Positions 1 to 8,987 of a DNA stretch of 64,000 bases are shown here, one piece after another. How positions within the stretch are numbered: position 1 is the stretch's first letter; every line of letters starts with the position of its first letter. Under the pieces are notes generated by a model. It did no database searches and was not told the origin of the DNA. It saw nothing but the letters and a program-made list of their open reading frames with translations. This DNA comes from UBA1672 sp050633505 (lineage in GTDB: Bacteria > Pseudomonadota > Alphaproteobacteria > Micavibrionales > Micavibrionaceae): contig JBOEGQ010000004.1 in assembly GCA_050633505.1 (NCBI GenBank), positions 558,001-622,000 on the forward strand. Reading direction: 5' to 3'. Made by a program: the position numbers and the translations under genes.

Positions 1-1
1 T

Positions 2-1189
2 TTCATACAAAACAAGTTTTATAATGAGGCGCAAGCAAAACTGGCGGAGATTAACCCCACCGTTGTGGCGATTACAGGATCGTATGGAAAGACATCAACC
101 AAGCATATCTTGGCACATATCTTAAAATCCTATGCGCCAACCCTCACCACCCCCGGAAGTGTCAACACAGTCATGGGGGTAACGCGCATAATTCGCGAAC
201 AAATGGAACCAAACCATAAGTATTTTATCACAGAAATGGGGGCATATGGCCCTGGTTCTATCGCTCGGCTTTGTGAATTTACACCACCTGATTACGGAAT
301 CATTACATCTATCGGCCATGCGCATTATGAGCGTTTCAAATCCTTGGAAACAGTTGTCCGTGCGAAATATGAGCTGGCAAATTCGGTTCTGTCGCGCGGT
401 GGCACGATGATCGTGCATGAGAAAACCTTAAAATACGAATACTCCAGAGACATCAGACATCAATCAATGGATCGATTTATCGCATGTGGGGAACCTATGC
501 GTGAATATAGAAAACCCAAAACACAACAGGAATTCAGCTATCTCTCCCCCGATGATTTGCAGATCAGGTCTGTTGAACAAACGCCAAAGGGGCTTTGTAT
601 AAATCTTCTTTGGAAAGAAGAGAAATATACACTACGCGCGCCCTTATATGGTGTACATCACGGTCATAATATTGCCTTGGCTTTTGCCTGTGCGATGACC
701 CTTGGCATGGATGCAAAAGATATCAAAGCAGCACTGGCGAAACTACCGCAAATCCGTCACAGACTGGAAGTCAAAGCACAAGTTGACGGGTCAATCGTCA
801 TTGATGATGCCTTTAACTCTAACCCTCCCGGGTTTAGGTCTGCCTTGCATGTTTTAGGGGTACTGGCCAGAGACCAACAGGAAAGAAAAAAGAACGCGCG
901 CGCCATTCTTATCACACCGGGCATCGTTGAACTGGGCAGCGCACATAACGAAACACATAAAACCCTTGGCTTATTGGCAGCAGAAATTTGTGATGTCGTC
1001 CTTGTTGTGAATCCAAAACGAATCCCTAGTTTTATCGAAGGGTTTCGTGAAAAGAACGGCAAAACCCTTAAAGAATTTGAAAGCTTTGAAGACGCGCAAA
1101 AATGGACCGTTGCAAATAAGGAAGACGGTGATGTCATTCTGATTGAAAACGACTTACCAGATATTTACGAAGGTGTCTTAAAGATTTAA
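2..1189 (+). CDS. MurF-like Mur ligase, 5' end outside window
   Basis: ATP-dependent Mur ligase. The frame is open back to base 2 without a stop, so the start lies upstream of the window; the GTG at 65 falls just before the P-loop and is not the real start. The P-loop GSYGKTST, the central-domain stretch with HGHNIALAFA and the C-terminal ligase domain (DDAFNSNPPGF, then ITPGIVELG, ending in GDVILIEND) match the MurF branch, which adds D-Ala-D-Ala to the UDP-MurNAc-tripeptide. The residues before the P-loop (FYNEAQAKL...INPT) resemble a MurF-like subfamily that has a membrane N-terminus in place of the usual MurF N-domain; that part is not visible here. It runs convergent to murB. It could supply the MurF activity missing from the neighbouring dcw operon, or act on another substrate. 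Confidence 0.8.
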   Translation, partial: FIQNKFYNEAQAKLAEINPTVVAITGSYGKTSTKHILAHILKSYAPTLTTPGSVNTVMGVTRIIREQMEPNHKYFITEMGAYGPGSIARLCEFTPPDYGIITSIGHAHYERFKSLETVVRAKYELANSVLSRGGTMIVHEKTLKYEYSRDIRHQSMDRFIACGEPMREYRKPKTQQEFSYLSPDDLQIRSVEQTPKGLCINLLWKEEKYTLRAPLYGVHHGHNIALAFACAMTLGMDAKDIKAALAKLPQIRHRLEVKAQVDGSIVIDDAFNSNPPGFRSALHVLGVLARDQQERKKNARAILITPGIVELGSAHNETHKTLGLLAAEICDVVLVVNPKRIPSFIEGFREKNGKTLKEFESFEDAQKWTVANKEDGDVILIENDLPDIYEGVLKI

Positions 1190-1229
1190 CCCACACCAAA
1201 AGGCGCTACTTATAAAGGGGCGGGGCGTA

Positions 1230-2165
1230 TTAACGCGCCCCTATGCGTCTAATTTCCCAGTGCATAGTGATGCCGCATTGATCCTGGATACGTTTAATAA
1301 GTTCATCGCCTAAGTTTTCTAAATCAGAGGCTGTCGCGTCGCCATTATTGATCATAAAGTTCAAATGCTTATCACTCATACGGGCTCCACCAATTTGCAG
1401 ATCTCTACCACCAACTTTTTCGACCAATTGCCACGCCTTAGTTCCTTCTGCAAGCCCGGCCTTGCTCAACGCCTCTGCAGATGGATTGGCAAACGTTGAA
1501 CCGCCCGTCTTTTCCGAAATCGGTTGCGTAGTTTGACGCTTTGTTTTGATATCTTTAAGACGCCCCTTAACCACAGGCTTCTCTTCCACCTGACCTTGAA
1601 AGACACCAGCAAGGAAAACTGTCCCTTCGGGAACACCACAATAACGATAACGCATATCCATATCTTCCGGCATCAAAGGCAGGAATACCCCGTCCTTATC
1701 CAAGGCCATTGCACCAGCCAAAACGTCCTTGACCTCTGTTCCATATGCACCGGCATTCATACGCAAAGCGCCGCCCACCGTTCCGGGGATACCTGATAAG
1801 AATTCCAGCCCGCCAATACCAGACTTGGCCGCAGCTGCCGCAACACTACCGTTTAGCGCACCTGCACCTGCCATAATTTTTGTACCCTGCACCGATATCT
1901 CTGCAAAGGCTTTACCCAACATAACCGTAACACCGCGAATACCGCCATCACGCACAATTGTATTTGCCATTCCACCAAGAATGGTGAGTGGTTCTTCCTT
2001 TGAATATTCCTTTAGAAAAATCGACAAGTCATCAATATCGGCCGGTTCAAAAAGCAAATCAGCACACCCGCCGCATCGAAACCAGCTTTTTGAGCCTAAA
2101 GGCACATTTTCGGTAAACGTGCCATTATACCGATAAATATCAACTTTTGCTTCGGACAGACTCAC
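1230..2165 (-). CDS. murB: UDP-N-acetylenolpyruvoylglucosamine reductase MurB
   Basis: Cytoplasmic FAD enzyme that reduces UDP-GlcNAc-enolpyruvate to UDP-MurNAc with NADPH. It has 311 residues, the usual size for the short MurB type. Visible motifs are the FAD-binding segment (ILGGMANTIVRDGGIRG), the IPGTVGGALRMNAGAYG segment and the catalytic-serine region GGSTFANP. It starts with GTG, overlapping the murC stop by 4 nt (GTGA), so the two are translationally coupled. It is the last gene of the dcw operon here. The ddl, ftsQ, ftsA and ftsZ genes that commonly follow in alphaproteobacteria are absent. Confidence 0.95.
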   Translation of the reverse strand: MSLSEAKVDIYRYNGTFTENVPLGSKSWFRCGGCADLLFEPADIDDLSIFLKEYSKEEPLTILGGMANTIVRDGGIRGVTVMLGKAFAEISVQGTKIMAGAGALNGSVAAAAAKSGIGGLEFLSGIPGTVGGALRMNAGAYGTEVKDVLAGAMALDKDGVFLPLMPEDMDMRYRYCGVPEGTVFLAGVFQGQVEEKPVVKGRLKDIKTKRQTTQPISEKTGGSTFANPSAEALSKAGLAEGTKAWQLVEKVGGRDLQIGGARMSDKHLNFMINNGDATASDLENLGDELIKRIQDQCGITMHWEIRRIGAR

Positions 2166-3622
2166 GCGGCACTTCCTTTTCTTTTTTGTAACTCTTCTGC
2201 AAGACGGTCAGGCGCATCATACGCCCAATGCGTAATGTTTCCTGCACCCATAAAAATCACATAATCCTCACTTGAGGCCAGATCGGCAAGAAGTCTTGGC
2301 AAATCATCTTGTTCAAGAAGGCATTGAACAGAACGATGTCCATGCGTTTTAATACCCTCAACCAAATATGATTTATCAACCCCATTGATCGGTTTCTCTC
2401 CCGCTTCATAAACATCGGTAATAATCACATGATCTGCATCATTGAAACATCGACAAAATTCCTCATATAAATCCTGAAGCCTGCTATATCGGTGCGGTTG
2501 CATCACCGCAATCACATTTCCATTTTTCTCCTTCACCGCAGAACGCGCTGTCTTTAACACAACGTCGATTTCCACCGGATGATGTGCATAATCATCGATA
2601 ATCGTAATGCCCTCAACCTCACCTGTTTTGGTAAAACGTCGCTTCACACCCCCAAAATTGGATAAGGCCTTTTTCATGGTTTCGGCGGTAACGCCCATCT
2701 CCTTTGCCACGCCTAATGCCACCAATGAATTTTGGACATTATGGCGCCCTAACATAGAAAGGTGGATATCTTTAATCACAATATCCTGTCCGTCTTCATT
2801 CAGCCAACCGGAAAACGTCACATCAAAGACACTGCCTGATGCATCAGAGCGTACATTCTCCGCACGTATATCGGCCTGCGGATTAAATCCATATGTAATG
2901 ACCTTACGATCTGAAACCTGAGCCGCCAAAGTCTGCACCTCTGGATGATCGATACAAAGCAAGGCATAACCATGAAACGGCAAATTTAATACAAAGCGAC
3001 GATACGCATCCTTCACATTATCAAAAGACCCGTAATGATCCATATGCTCCGGATCCATATTGGTAACGACAGCCACTGTCGCGGGAAGACGGATAAAGCT
3101 ACCGTCACTTTCATCGGCCTCAACCACCATCCATGCAGATTGACCAAAGCGCGTATTTGTCCCATAGGCGTTCACAATACCGCCATTCACCACTGTCGGG
3201 TCGAACCCGGCTTGATCAAGTATCTGACCAACCATAGAAGTGGTGGTGGTTTTTCCATGTGTTCCGGCAACGGCAACGGCAGATTTTAACCGCATCAATT
3301 CAGCCAGCATTTCCGCACGGCGCACAACGGGCACCTTTTCATTACGCGCGGCAATCAGCTCTGCATTTTCGTCTTTAATTGCAGAAGATGTAACAATAGC
3401 AGCCGGCAAAGCGCCCTGCGCATTCCTGATATGTTGCGCCTCATGCCCGATAGAAACACGGATGCCTTGCTCTCTTAATCTTGCGACATTTGCGCTATCC
3501 GCCATATCAGAACCTTGCACATCATACCCAAGATCGGCGAGTAGCGTTGCGATACCACTCATCCCTATACCACCTATACCAACGAAATGAAGCGTTCCTA
3601 TGTCAGGGGACATTGTGCGCAT
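2162..3622 (-). CDS. murC: UDP-N-acetylmuramate--L-alanine ligase MurC
   Basis: Adds L-alanine to UDP-MurNAc, the first amino acid of the peptidoglycan stem. It shows the N-terminal nucleotide fold (HFVGIGGIGMSGIA), the ATP P-loop GTHGKTTTTSM and the central DDYAHHPVEI motif typical of MurC. I chose the ATG at 3622 because an AAGG ribosome binding site lies about 9 nt upstream. The in-frame ATG at 3631 directly abuts that site, and a third ATG lies at 3613. It follows murG after a short gap and overlaps murB by 4 nt. Confidence 0.95.
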   Translation of the reverse strand: MRTMSPDIGTLHFVGIGGIGMSGIATLLADLGYDVQGSDMADSANVARLREQGIRVSIGHEAQHIRNAQGALPAAIVTSSAIKDENAELIAARNEKVPVVRRAEMLAELMRLKSAVAVAGTHGKTTTTSMVGQILDQAGFDPTVVNGGIVNAYGTNTRFGQSAWMVVEADESDGSFIRLPATVAVVTNMDPEHMDHYGSFDNVKDAYRRFVLNLPFHGYALLCIDHPEVQTLAAQVSDRKVITYGFNPQADIRAENVRSDASGSVFDVTFSGWLNEDGQDIVIKDIHLSMLGRHNVQNSLVALGVAKEMGVTAETMKKALSNFGGVKRRFTKTGEVEGITIIDDYAHHPVEIDVVLKTARSAVKEKNGNVIAVMQPHRYSRLQDLYEEFCRCFNDADHVIITDVYEAGEKPINGVDKSYLVEGIKTHGHRSVQCLLEQDDLPRLLADLASSEDYVIFMGAGNITHWAYDAPDRLAEELQKRKGSAA

Positions 3623-3661
3623 AGCAACCATCCTTATCTTTTGAGTTTGTGTAATTACCGA

Positions 3662-4756
3662 TTAAATAGCATCAACAACAATATCAGCTAAAGCGCTTGC
3701 TGCATCAGGCTTTCCACATGTCTTAGCACGCGCTGCAGCGTTCGGCAAGATATCCGAATTTTGAAAAAACGTCTCAATACGCGCAAATAAAGCATCAACT
3801 GTAAAACCATCTTCAGTCATAACCCATGCACCCCCTTCATCAGCCACGGCATCCGCATTTCTTTTCTGCTGCTGATCCTTATGATGAGGATATGGAACAT
3901 AAATAACAGGCTTTCCTGCGATACTCACTTCTGCGACGGTACTGGCACCTGAACGGGCAATCACCAAATGCGCCTTTTGCAAGACATCTGCAACATCATC
4001 AATAAACGGGGAAAGCTCCGCCGTTATACCGGATTGTTCATATACCTGACGTGCATCATCGATATCGGCTTCACGGCATTGCTGCACAACATTCAAACGC
4101 TTTCGATAATCATCGGATAATTTGGACAAAGCACGGGGCACAACCTCACTTAAGACCGTTGCCCCTAACGATCCGCCCATAATAAATATATTCATCGGGC
4201 CATTTTCATCCAAAGGTGCATAAGCCACCTCGGATAAAGCAACAATATCCGCGCGAACCGGATTACCTGTAACCGTAACGCGCTTTTGCTCCGCCGTCTC
4301 TAATCCCGTGACATACGGCAAGGAAAGTGCAATTTCCTTTGCCTTAGGCGCGAGAAAGACATTTGCCTTACCAATAATCGCATTTTGCTCATGCAAAACT
4401 GTGGGGATTTTCAGGCGTTGCGCCGCAAAAACACCAGGAACAGACGGGTAGCCACCAAAACCGACAACAATATCAGGCTTTAAGGTCTTTAATATTTTAA
4501 ACGCTGATAAAATCCCACGCCCAAGATTAAGCGCCCCTTTAACCTTACCAAGCAACCCTGCACCTGCTGTACCTGAACGCACCTCGTGTATTGCAAGGCC
4601 ATCAAACATTTTTGAATACCGCAAACCACGACTATCGGTCATAAGCTCCACCCTTACGCCACGCTGACGCAATTCAGTGGCCAAGGCACTGGCCGGGCTC
4701 ATATGTCCACCTGTCCCACCCGAGCTGATCATAATAAAAGGTGATGTTTTACTCAT
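3662..4756 (-). CDS. murG: Lipid II synthase MurG (GlcNAc transferase)
   Basis: Peripheral inner-membrane glycosyltransferase that transfers GlcNAc from UDP-GlcNAc to lipid I, forming lipid II. It has 364 residues, normal for the family. The N-terminal glycine-rich motif SSGGTGGHMSPA, the VGFGGYPSVPG segment, HEQNAIIGKAN and the C-terminal donor-site segment (ARSGASTVAEVSIAGKPVIYVPYPH, quoted here in part as SGASTVAEV) are all present. The ATG overlaps the ftsW stop by 4 nt, indicating coupling within the dcw operon. Confidence 0.96.
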   Translation of the reverse strand: MSKTSPFIMISSGGTGGHMSPASALATELRQRGVRVELMTDSRGLRYSKMFDGLAIHEVRSGTAGAGLLGKVKGALNLGRGILSAFKILKTLKPDIVVGFGGYPSVPGVFAAQRLKIPTVLHEQNAIIGKANVFLAPKAKEIALSLPYVTGLETAEQKRVTVTGNPVRADIVALSEVAYAPLDENGPMNIFIMGGSLGATVLSEVVPRALSKLSDDYRKRLNVVQQCREADIDDARQVYEQSGITAELSPFIDDVADVLQKAHLVIARSGASTVAEVSIAGKPVIYVPYPHHKDQQQKRNADAVADEGGAWVMTEDGFTVDALFARIETFFQNSDILPNAAARAKTCGKPDAASALADIVVDAI

Positions 4757-5994
4757 TTGGTCTTCTCGTTTAATGTACTTGCCGATCGTCTCATCGAGAC
4801 CGTCGTCTTGGCAATTGATGTTTTACTTTTCTGACGGGTCAATGCCAGAACCATACCAAAGGCCATTCCCATCGACAATAACGATGATCCACCATAACTG
4901 ATCAAAGGCAGCGTCATACCTTTCGCCGGTAATATATTCACACTAGAGCCCATATGAATAAGGGATTGAACCCCGACCATCGTCAATAATCCACCCGCAG
5001 CAAGCATTGAGAACACATCATGCGTTTCACGCAATCTGCGAAATCCACGCAATAAAATATACAGAAACAGCCCCATCAGAATAAATGAAAAAAACATTCC
5101 CATTTCCTCCGCTAAAACTGAGAAGATAAAATCCGCATGCGCATCAGGTAATGTCTCTTTTTGCTGTCCTTGTCCGGGGCCAACACCAAAGACGCCACCT
5201 GAACGAATTGCCTCAAGAGATTTTTCAACCTGATAATTATCTCCGCTTTCGGGATTTAAAAAACGATCAACACGGCTTCTCACATGGTGGAGTGTTGCAT
5301 AGGCAAGCCCCAAACCAAACGCGCCGATTGCCATGACAATCGCCAAATAACGAAAACGCAAACCTGCCAAAAATATCTGTATGGCAAAGACAATCGTTAA
5401 CACCACACTCATCCCCAGATCAGGTTGAGAGATTAAAAGAGCCAAGACCAGAAAATAGAGAAGAATAGACATATTCAACCCTGTAAAAAGATTATAGCGC
5501 TCCCTTTCCGGTTGGTAACTCTCTTCACGTTGAAGATTCTTACGATAAAGAGACAAAAGCCATGCACACACAACCGCAAAGACAGGTTTTATAAACTCAC
5601 TTGGCTGAATATTGAAGCCCAGAACAGACAACCAGCGCCGCGCCCCCTTCACCTCATCTCCCACAGATATCACAAGGATAAGAGAAATGAATATAAACAA
5701 GAACAGAACACTACAGACACGCCAGACAAGACGTGGGGACATCATCGAAAAACAAAAAATACAAAGTAAAGATGGCACCATAAAAACGATATGTTTTTTC
5801 AGAAAATAATAAGGATCTGGAATCCCAATTGTCTGTGCAACCGATGGACTAGCCGTTGCAACAAGAGCCAAACCACATATCATAAGGGCTATAACACTAC
5901 CCAACATGGTACGATCAACCGTCCACCACCACGCCCCCAGAAAGGAGCGATCCATCCGTGAAAAGGCTTGTGGTTGTGTCATATCAGATATCAT
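4753..5994 (-). CDS. ftsW: Septal peptidoglycan polymerase FtsW
   Basis: SEDS-family polytopic membrane protein that polymerises lipid II at the division septum with its partner FtsI. About ten hydrophobic segments are visible. Family signatures include the GARRWL motif (KGARRWLSVLGFNIQPSEF, seen in part), QPDLGMSVV and the C-terminal LISYGGSSLLS. The start is uncertain: TTG at 5997 directly follows the murD stop, ATG is at 5994 and another ATG is at 5982, none with a strong ribosome binding site. I use 5994. It overlaps murG by 4 nt. Confidence 0.93.
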   Translation of the reverse strand: MISDMTQPQAFSRMDRSFLGAWWWTVDRTMLGSVIALMICGLALVATASPSVAQTIGIPDPYYFLKKHIVFMVPSLLCIFCFSMMSPRLVWRVCSVLFLFIFISLILVISVGDEVKGARRWLSVLGFNIQPSEFIKPVFAVVCAWLLSLYRKNLQREESYQPERERYNLFTGLNMSILLYFLVLALLISQPDLGMSVVLTIVFAIQIFLAGLRFRYLAIVMAIGAFGLGLAYATLHHVRSRVDRFLNPESGDNYQVEKSLEAIRSGGVFGVGPGQGQQKETLPDAHADFIFSVLAEEMGMFFSFILMGLFLYILLRGFRRLRETHDVFSMLAAGGLLTMVGVQSLIHMGSSVNILPAKGMTLPLISYGGSSLLSMGMAFGMVLALTRQKSKTSIAKTTVSMRRSASTLNEKTK

Positions 5995-5997
5995 CAA

Positions 5998-7398
5998 TTA
6001 GATACTGCCATCCAGCGCATGAATAAGGTCTGTGAATTTATCACCACGATCTTCAAAATTCTTAAATTGATCAAAAGACGCACAAGCCGGAGAAAGAAGC
6101 ACAACGCCGGCCCCTCCCGGTTGCCCACGATTATCCTGTGCCATTTTATGTGCGCCATCTACTGCACGATCTAATGTTATGGATTTTGTATATTCGATAC
6201 CATATTTATCAAACCATCCCGCAAAGTCATCCATTGCCTCACCGATTAGAAATGCATGTTTAATACGCGGGAAAAACTCCTCCAGTCCGTCCAAGCCAGT
6301 CTTCTTTTTACGCCCACCAACAATCCAGTACACATTATTACGGCACCCCAACGCAACAGCCGCCGCCGCCGCATTTGTGGATTTACTGTCATTAATATAT
6401 GTGACGCCATTAACTGTACGCACCAGGAATTGTCGATGATTAAGGCCTGCAAAGCTTTGCATCGCGTCCCATACTTCTGCAAATTCGAATCCACATTGTC
6501 GGGCAACCGCGTATGAACATGCCGCATTCTGATAATTATGAATTCCTTTTAAGCTGGTTAGGGACGACAAGTCCCCCACCTTTGCCCCATGATCATATAA
6601 AAACCCGTCCTTTTCACAGATTCCATCTTCTATATAAGATGATGTAGAAACCTGTACGATATCACGTAACGCAAGGTCCCGGGCACGATCTAGTATTTTT
6701 TGCGTATACATATCATCTGTTGCGATAATCACACTTTGTGGTTCATTATGACGCCCCAGTTCGCCTAAGCGTTCCTTTACCTCCATATAATGATCCATAC
6801 TCCCATGGCGATCCAGATGATCTGGGGTCAGGTTCAAAATAACTGAAATATCAGGACGAAACACCGGGCATAGATCAATCTGAAATGACGACATTTCCAA
6901 AATCACCATAGTATCTGCACCATCAAGATCCAGATCAAATACCGGTGTTCCAATATTTCCGCCCAATAACGCCTTCTGCCCACATGTATTGAGGATATGC
7001 ATAATCAGCGTCACTGTTGTGGATTTACCATTTGTTCCCGTCACACCGATAATTTTTTGATCCGGATAAATACGGGAAAAAAGTTCAATATCGCACAATA
7101 TTTCAAGATTGGCCGCTTGCGCCTGCTTAACAACATCGTGTGGCTGAGGATGTGTTAAAGGAACGCCAGGTGATAAAACCAAGAATGCATAATCGGAAAA
7201 TGATAGAGAGGTATCGTCAAGCCCTTGCGCGCCCAATTCCTTGGCCTGCGCCACATTTGTCGGATCATCGTCACCGACAACAACAGTCGCACCGCCCCCT
7301 ATAAATGCCTTAAGGGTAGATAAGCCTGATTTACCAAGACCGTAAATCAATATCGGCTTACCGCCTAAAGAATTTACAAACGCTTTTATCTCGGACAT
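5998..7398 (-). CDS. murD: UDP-N-acetylmuramoylalanine--D-glutamate ligase MurD
   Basis: Adds D-glutamate to UDP-MurNAc-L-Ala. It has 466 residues. The N-terminal Rossmann motif (LIYGLGKSGLSTLKAF), the P-loop GVTGTNGKSTTVTL, the central NHRQFLVR segment and the NDSKSTNAAA motif are the expected MurD signatures. It lies between mraY (32 nt upstream) and ftsW (which starts immediately after the stop) in the dcw operon. Confidence 0.96.
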   Translation of the reverse strand: MSEIKAFVNSLGGKPILIYGLGKSGLSTLKAFIGGGATVVVGDDDPTNVAQAKELGAQGLDDTSLSFSDYAFLVLSPGVPLTHPQPHDVVKQAQAANLEILCDIELFSRIYPDQKIIGVTGTNGKSTTVTLIMHILNTCGQKALLGGNIGTPVFDLDLDGADTMVILEMSSFQIDLCPVFRPDISVILNLTPDHLDRHGSMDHYMEVKERLGELGRHNEPQSVIIATDDMYTQKILDRARDLALRDIVQVSTSSYIEDGICEKDGFLYDHGAKVGDLSSLTSLKGIHNYQNAACSYAVARQCGFEFAEVWDAMQSFAGLNHRQFLVRTVNGVTYINDSKSTNAAAAAVALGCRNNVYWIVGGRKKKTGLDGLEEFFPRIKHAFLIGEAMDDFAGWFDKYGIEYTKSITLDRAVDGAHKMAQDNRGQPGGAGVVLLSPACASFDQFKNFEDRGDKFTDLIHALDGSI

Positions 7399-7429
7399 TC
7401 ATGGCCTCACTATATAACAAACGACGGCA

Positions 7430-8515
7430 TTATCGCAGTTTTAGTGTCGCAAGTCCAACAAGCGCCAGAATCACCGCAATAATCCAAAATCGTATCACGA
7501 TTGTTGGCTCTGACCAGCCCTTTTTCTCAAAATGATGATGAATGGGAGCCATGGCAAAAACACGTTTTCCCGTTAATTTGAACGAAGCCACTTGCACAAT
7601 CACAGACACAGCCTCCAAAACAAACAAACCACCTATAATAGATAGAACAATTTCATGTTTTGTAATGACAGACATGATTCCTAAAAGCCCGCCCATTGCA
7701 AGAGATCCCGTATCCCCCATAAAAATCGCAGCCGGCGGCGCGTTATACCAAAGAAAACCCATGGCTCCACCAATCAGCGCACCCGCGATAATGGCGAGCT
7801 CTTCCGTACCTGGCACATGATGTAAATACAGATATTCTGAGTAATCAACACGGCCAACAAGATAAGCAATCAAGCCAAAGCATCCCGCCGCAATCGCAAC
7901 CGGAACAATTGCCAAACCATCAAGGCCATCCGTTAAGTTAACTGCATTCGAAGCCCCAATAATAACGATCAAAGCCCAAGGCACAAAGAACCACGACAGA
8001 TTAATAAGAACATCTTTGAAAAATGGCGGTGCAACATGTGTTGAAAGCCCATCAGGCAACGCCTGCATCACACCAAAAACAGCAACTCCACCAATCACTA
8101 ACTGCCCGAGTATCTTAAGCCTACCCGACAGCCCTTTTGTATTACGTTTTGTTAGTTTCAGATAATCATCGGCAAACCCGATACATCCATAACCAACCAT
8201 AACCAACAACGAATACCATACATATAAATTCGTTAAATCAGACCATAGAATAGTACTAAAACATACAGATAGAAGGATCATAAGCCCCCCCATCGTTGGC
8301 GTTCCCGCCTTGTGAAAATGAGTTTCCGGTCCCTCTTCCCGAATAGGCTGCCCTTCGCGTTGCTTCTTTTTCAGCCACCTAATCATTGAAGGCGCAATAA
8401 TGAAACAAACAACAAGCGCCGTTACAATTGCACCACCTGTTCGAAATGTCACAGAACGGAACAAATCAAAAAACAGAAAGTCATCCGCATAAGGCGTAAG
8501 AAGATTATAAAGCAT
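7430..8515 (-). CDS. mraY: Phospho-MurNAc-pentapeptide translocase MraY
   Basis: Integral membrane enzyme that links phospho-MurNAc-pentapeptide to undecaprenyl phosphate to make lipid I. It has 361 residues and about ten hydrophobic helices. The aspartate-rich motif GFADDYLKLTKRNTKG, the NAVNLTDGLDGLA motif and the MAPIHHHFEKKGW motif are all visible and are diagnostic of MraY. The start overlaps the end of the preceding 157-residue gene by 11 nt. Confidence 0.97.
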   Translation of the reverse strand: MLYNLLTPYADDFLFFDLFRSVTFRTGGAIVTALVVCFIIAPSMIRWLKKKQREGQPIREEGPETHFHKAGTPTMGGLMILLSVCFSTILWSDLTNLYVWYSLLVMVGYGCIGFADDYLKLTKRNTKGLSGRLKILGQLVIGGVAVFGVMQALPDGLSTHVAPPFFKDVLINLSWFFVPWALIVIIGASNAVNLTDGLDGLAIVPVAIAAGCFGLIAYLVGRVDYSEYLYLHHVPGTEELAIIAGALIGGAMGFLWYNAPPAAIFMGDTGSLAMGGLLGIMSVITKHEIVLSIIGGLFVLEAVSVIVQVASFKLTGKRVFAMAPIHHHFEKKGWSEPTIVIRFWIIAVILALVGLATLKLR

Positions 8516-8978
8516 GATTTACGTCACTTTTCTGATAGCTATCGTCACAAACCACGCGCAATGTCTCAACCATTTTAATTTTCGTAGAGCCCTCTTCCTG
8601 CTTAAAAACAAGAAGATCACCAGGAGCCAAAACATCCATTACAATAGCTTCAACGCTTTGCTCTTTATACAGCGTGGTAATCAAACATTTTACATTACGC
8701 AATGACGGCTTTTTACCTGATGCATAAATAAAGTCAAGGTTTCCCATGCGAAACGGCACCGCAATATCACTCATATCCGGGCGGATTGCATAACTTTTCG
8801 GATAATCAACATGATCCAGCATCACTGTCTGACGACCATTTCCAAGATCGACCATATTACTTACACGAAAGACAAGCCCCTTTTCTTTCCGTTTCGGTTT
8901 CACACTAACCGTGACATTCTTTGTCTTTAAGTGAGACCAGTAATAACGATTATTTTCGATCATGAACGTATCCTTCAT
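8505..8978 (-). CDS. Unknown 157-residue protein in the murF slot of the dcw operon
   Basis: I do not recognise the family. The gene lies 9 nt after murE and overlaps mraY by 11 nt, exactly where murF normally sits, so it is certainly co-transcribed. The product has no signal peptide or membrane segment, is basic near the N-terminus (KTKNVTVSVKPKRKEKG) and looks mostly beta/alpha soluble. Its last 35 or so residues (APGDLLVFKQEEGSTKIKMV) faintly resemble the C-terminal GDVVLVKGSxGxxM segment of MurF, but no P-loop or Mur central domain exists. It could be an eroded MurF remnant, or an unrelated protein inserted in its place. An alternative ATG lies 15 nt downstream of the first. Confidence 0.75.
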   Translation of the reverse strand: MKDTFMIENNRYYWSHLKTKNVTVSVKPKRKEKGLVFRVSNMVDLGNGRQTVMLDHVDYPKSYAIRPDMSDIAVPFRMGNLDFIYASGKKPSLRNVKCLITTLYKEQSVEAIVMDVLAPGDLLVFKQEEGSTKIKMVETLRVVCDDSYQKSDVNHAL

Positions 8979-8987
8979 TTACTCTAT

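Noticed and set aside
1217..1241. GC-rich hairpin between the MurF-like gene and murB as a terminator
   Set aside because: The stem has a 3-nt bulge, no T-run follows, and it overlaps the murB 3' end; too weak to list.
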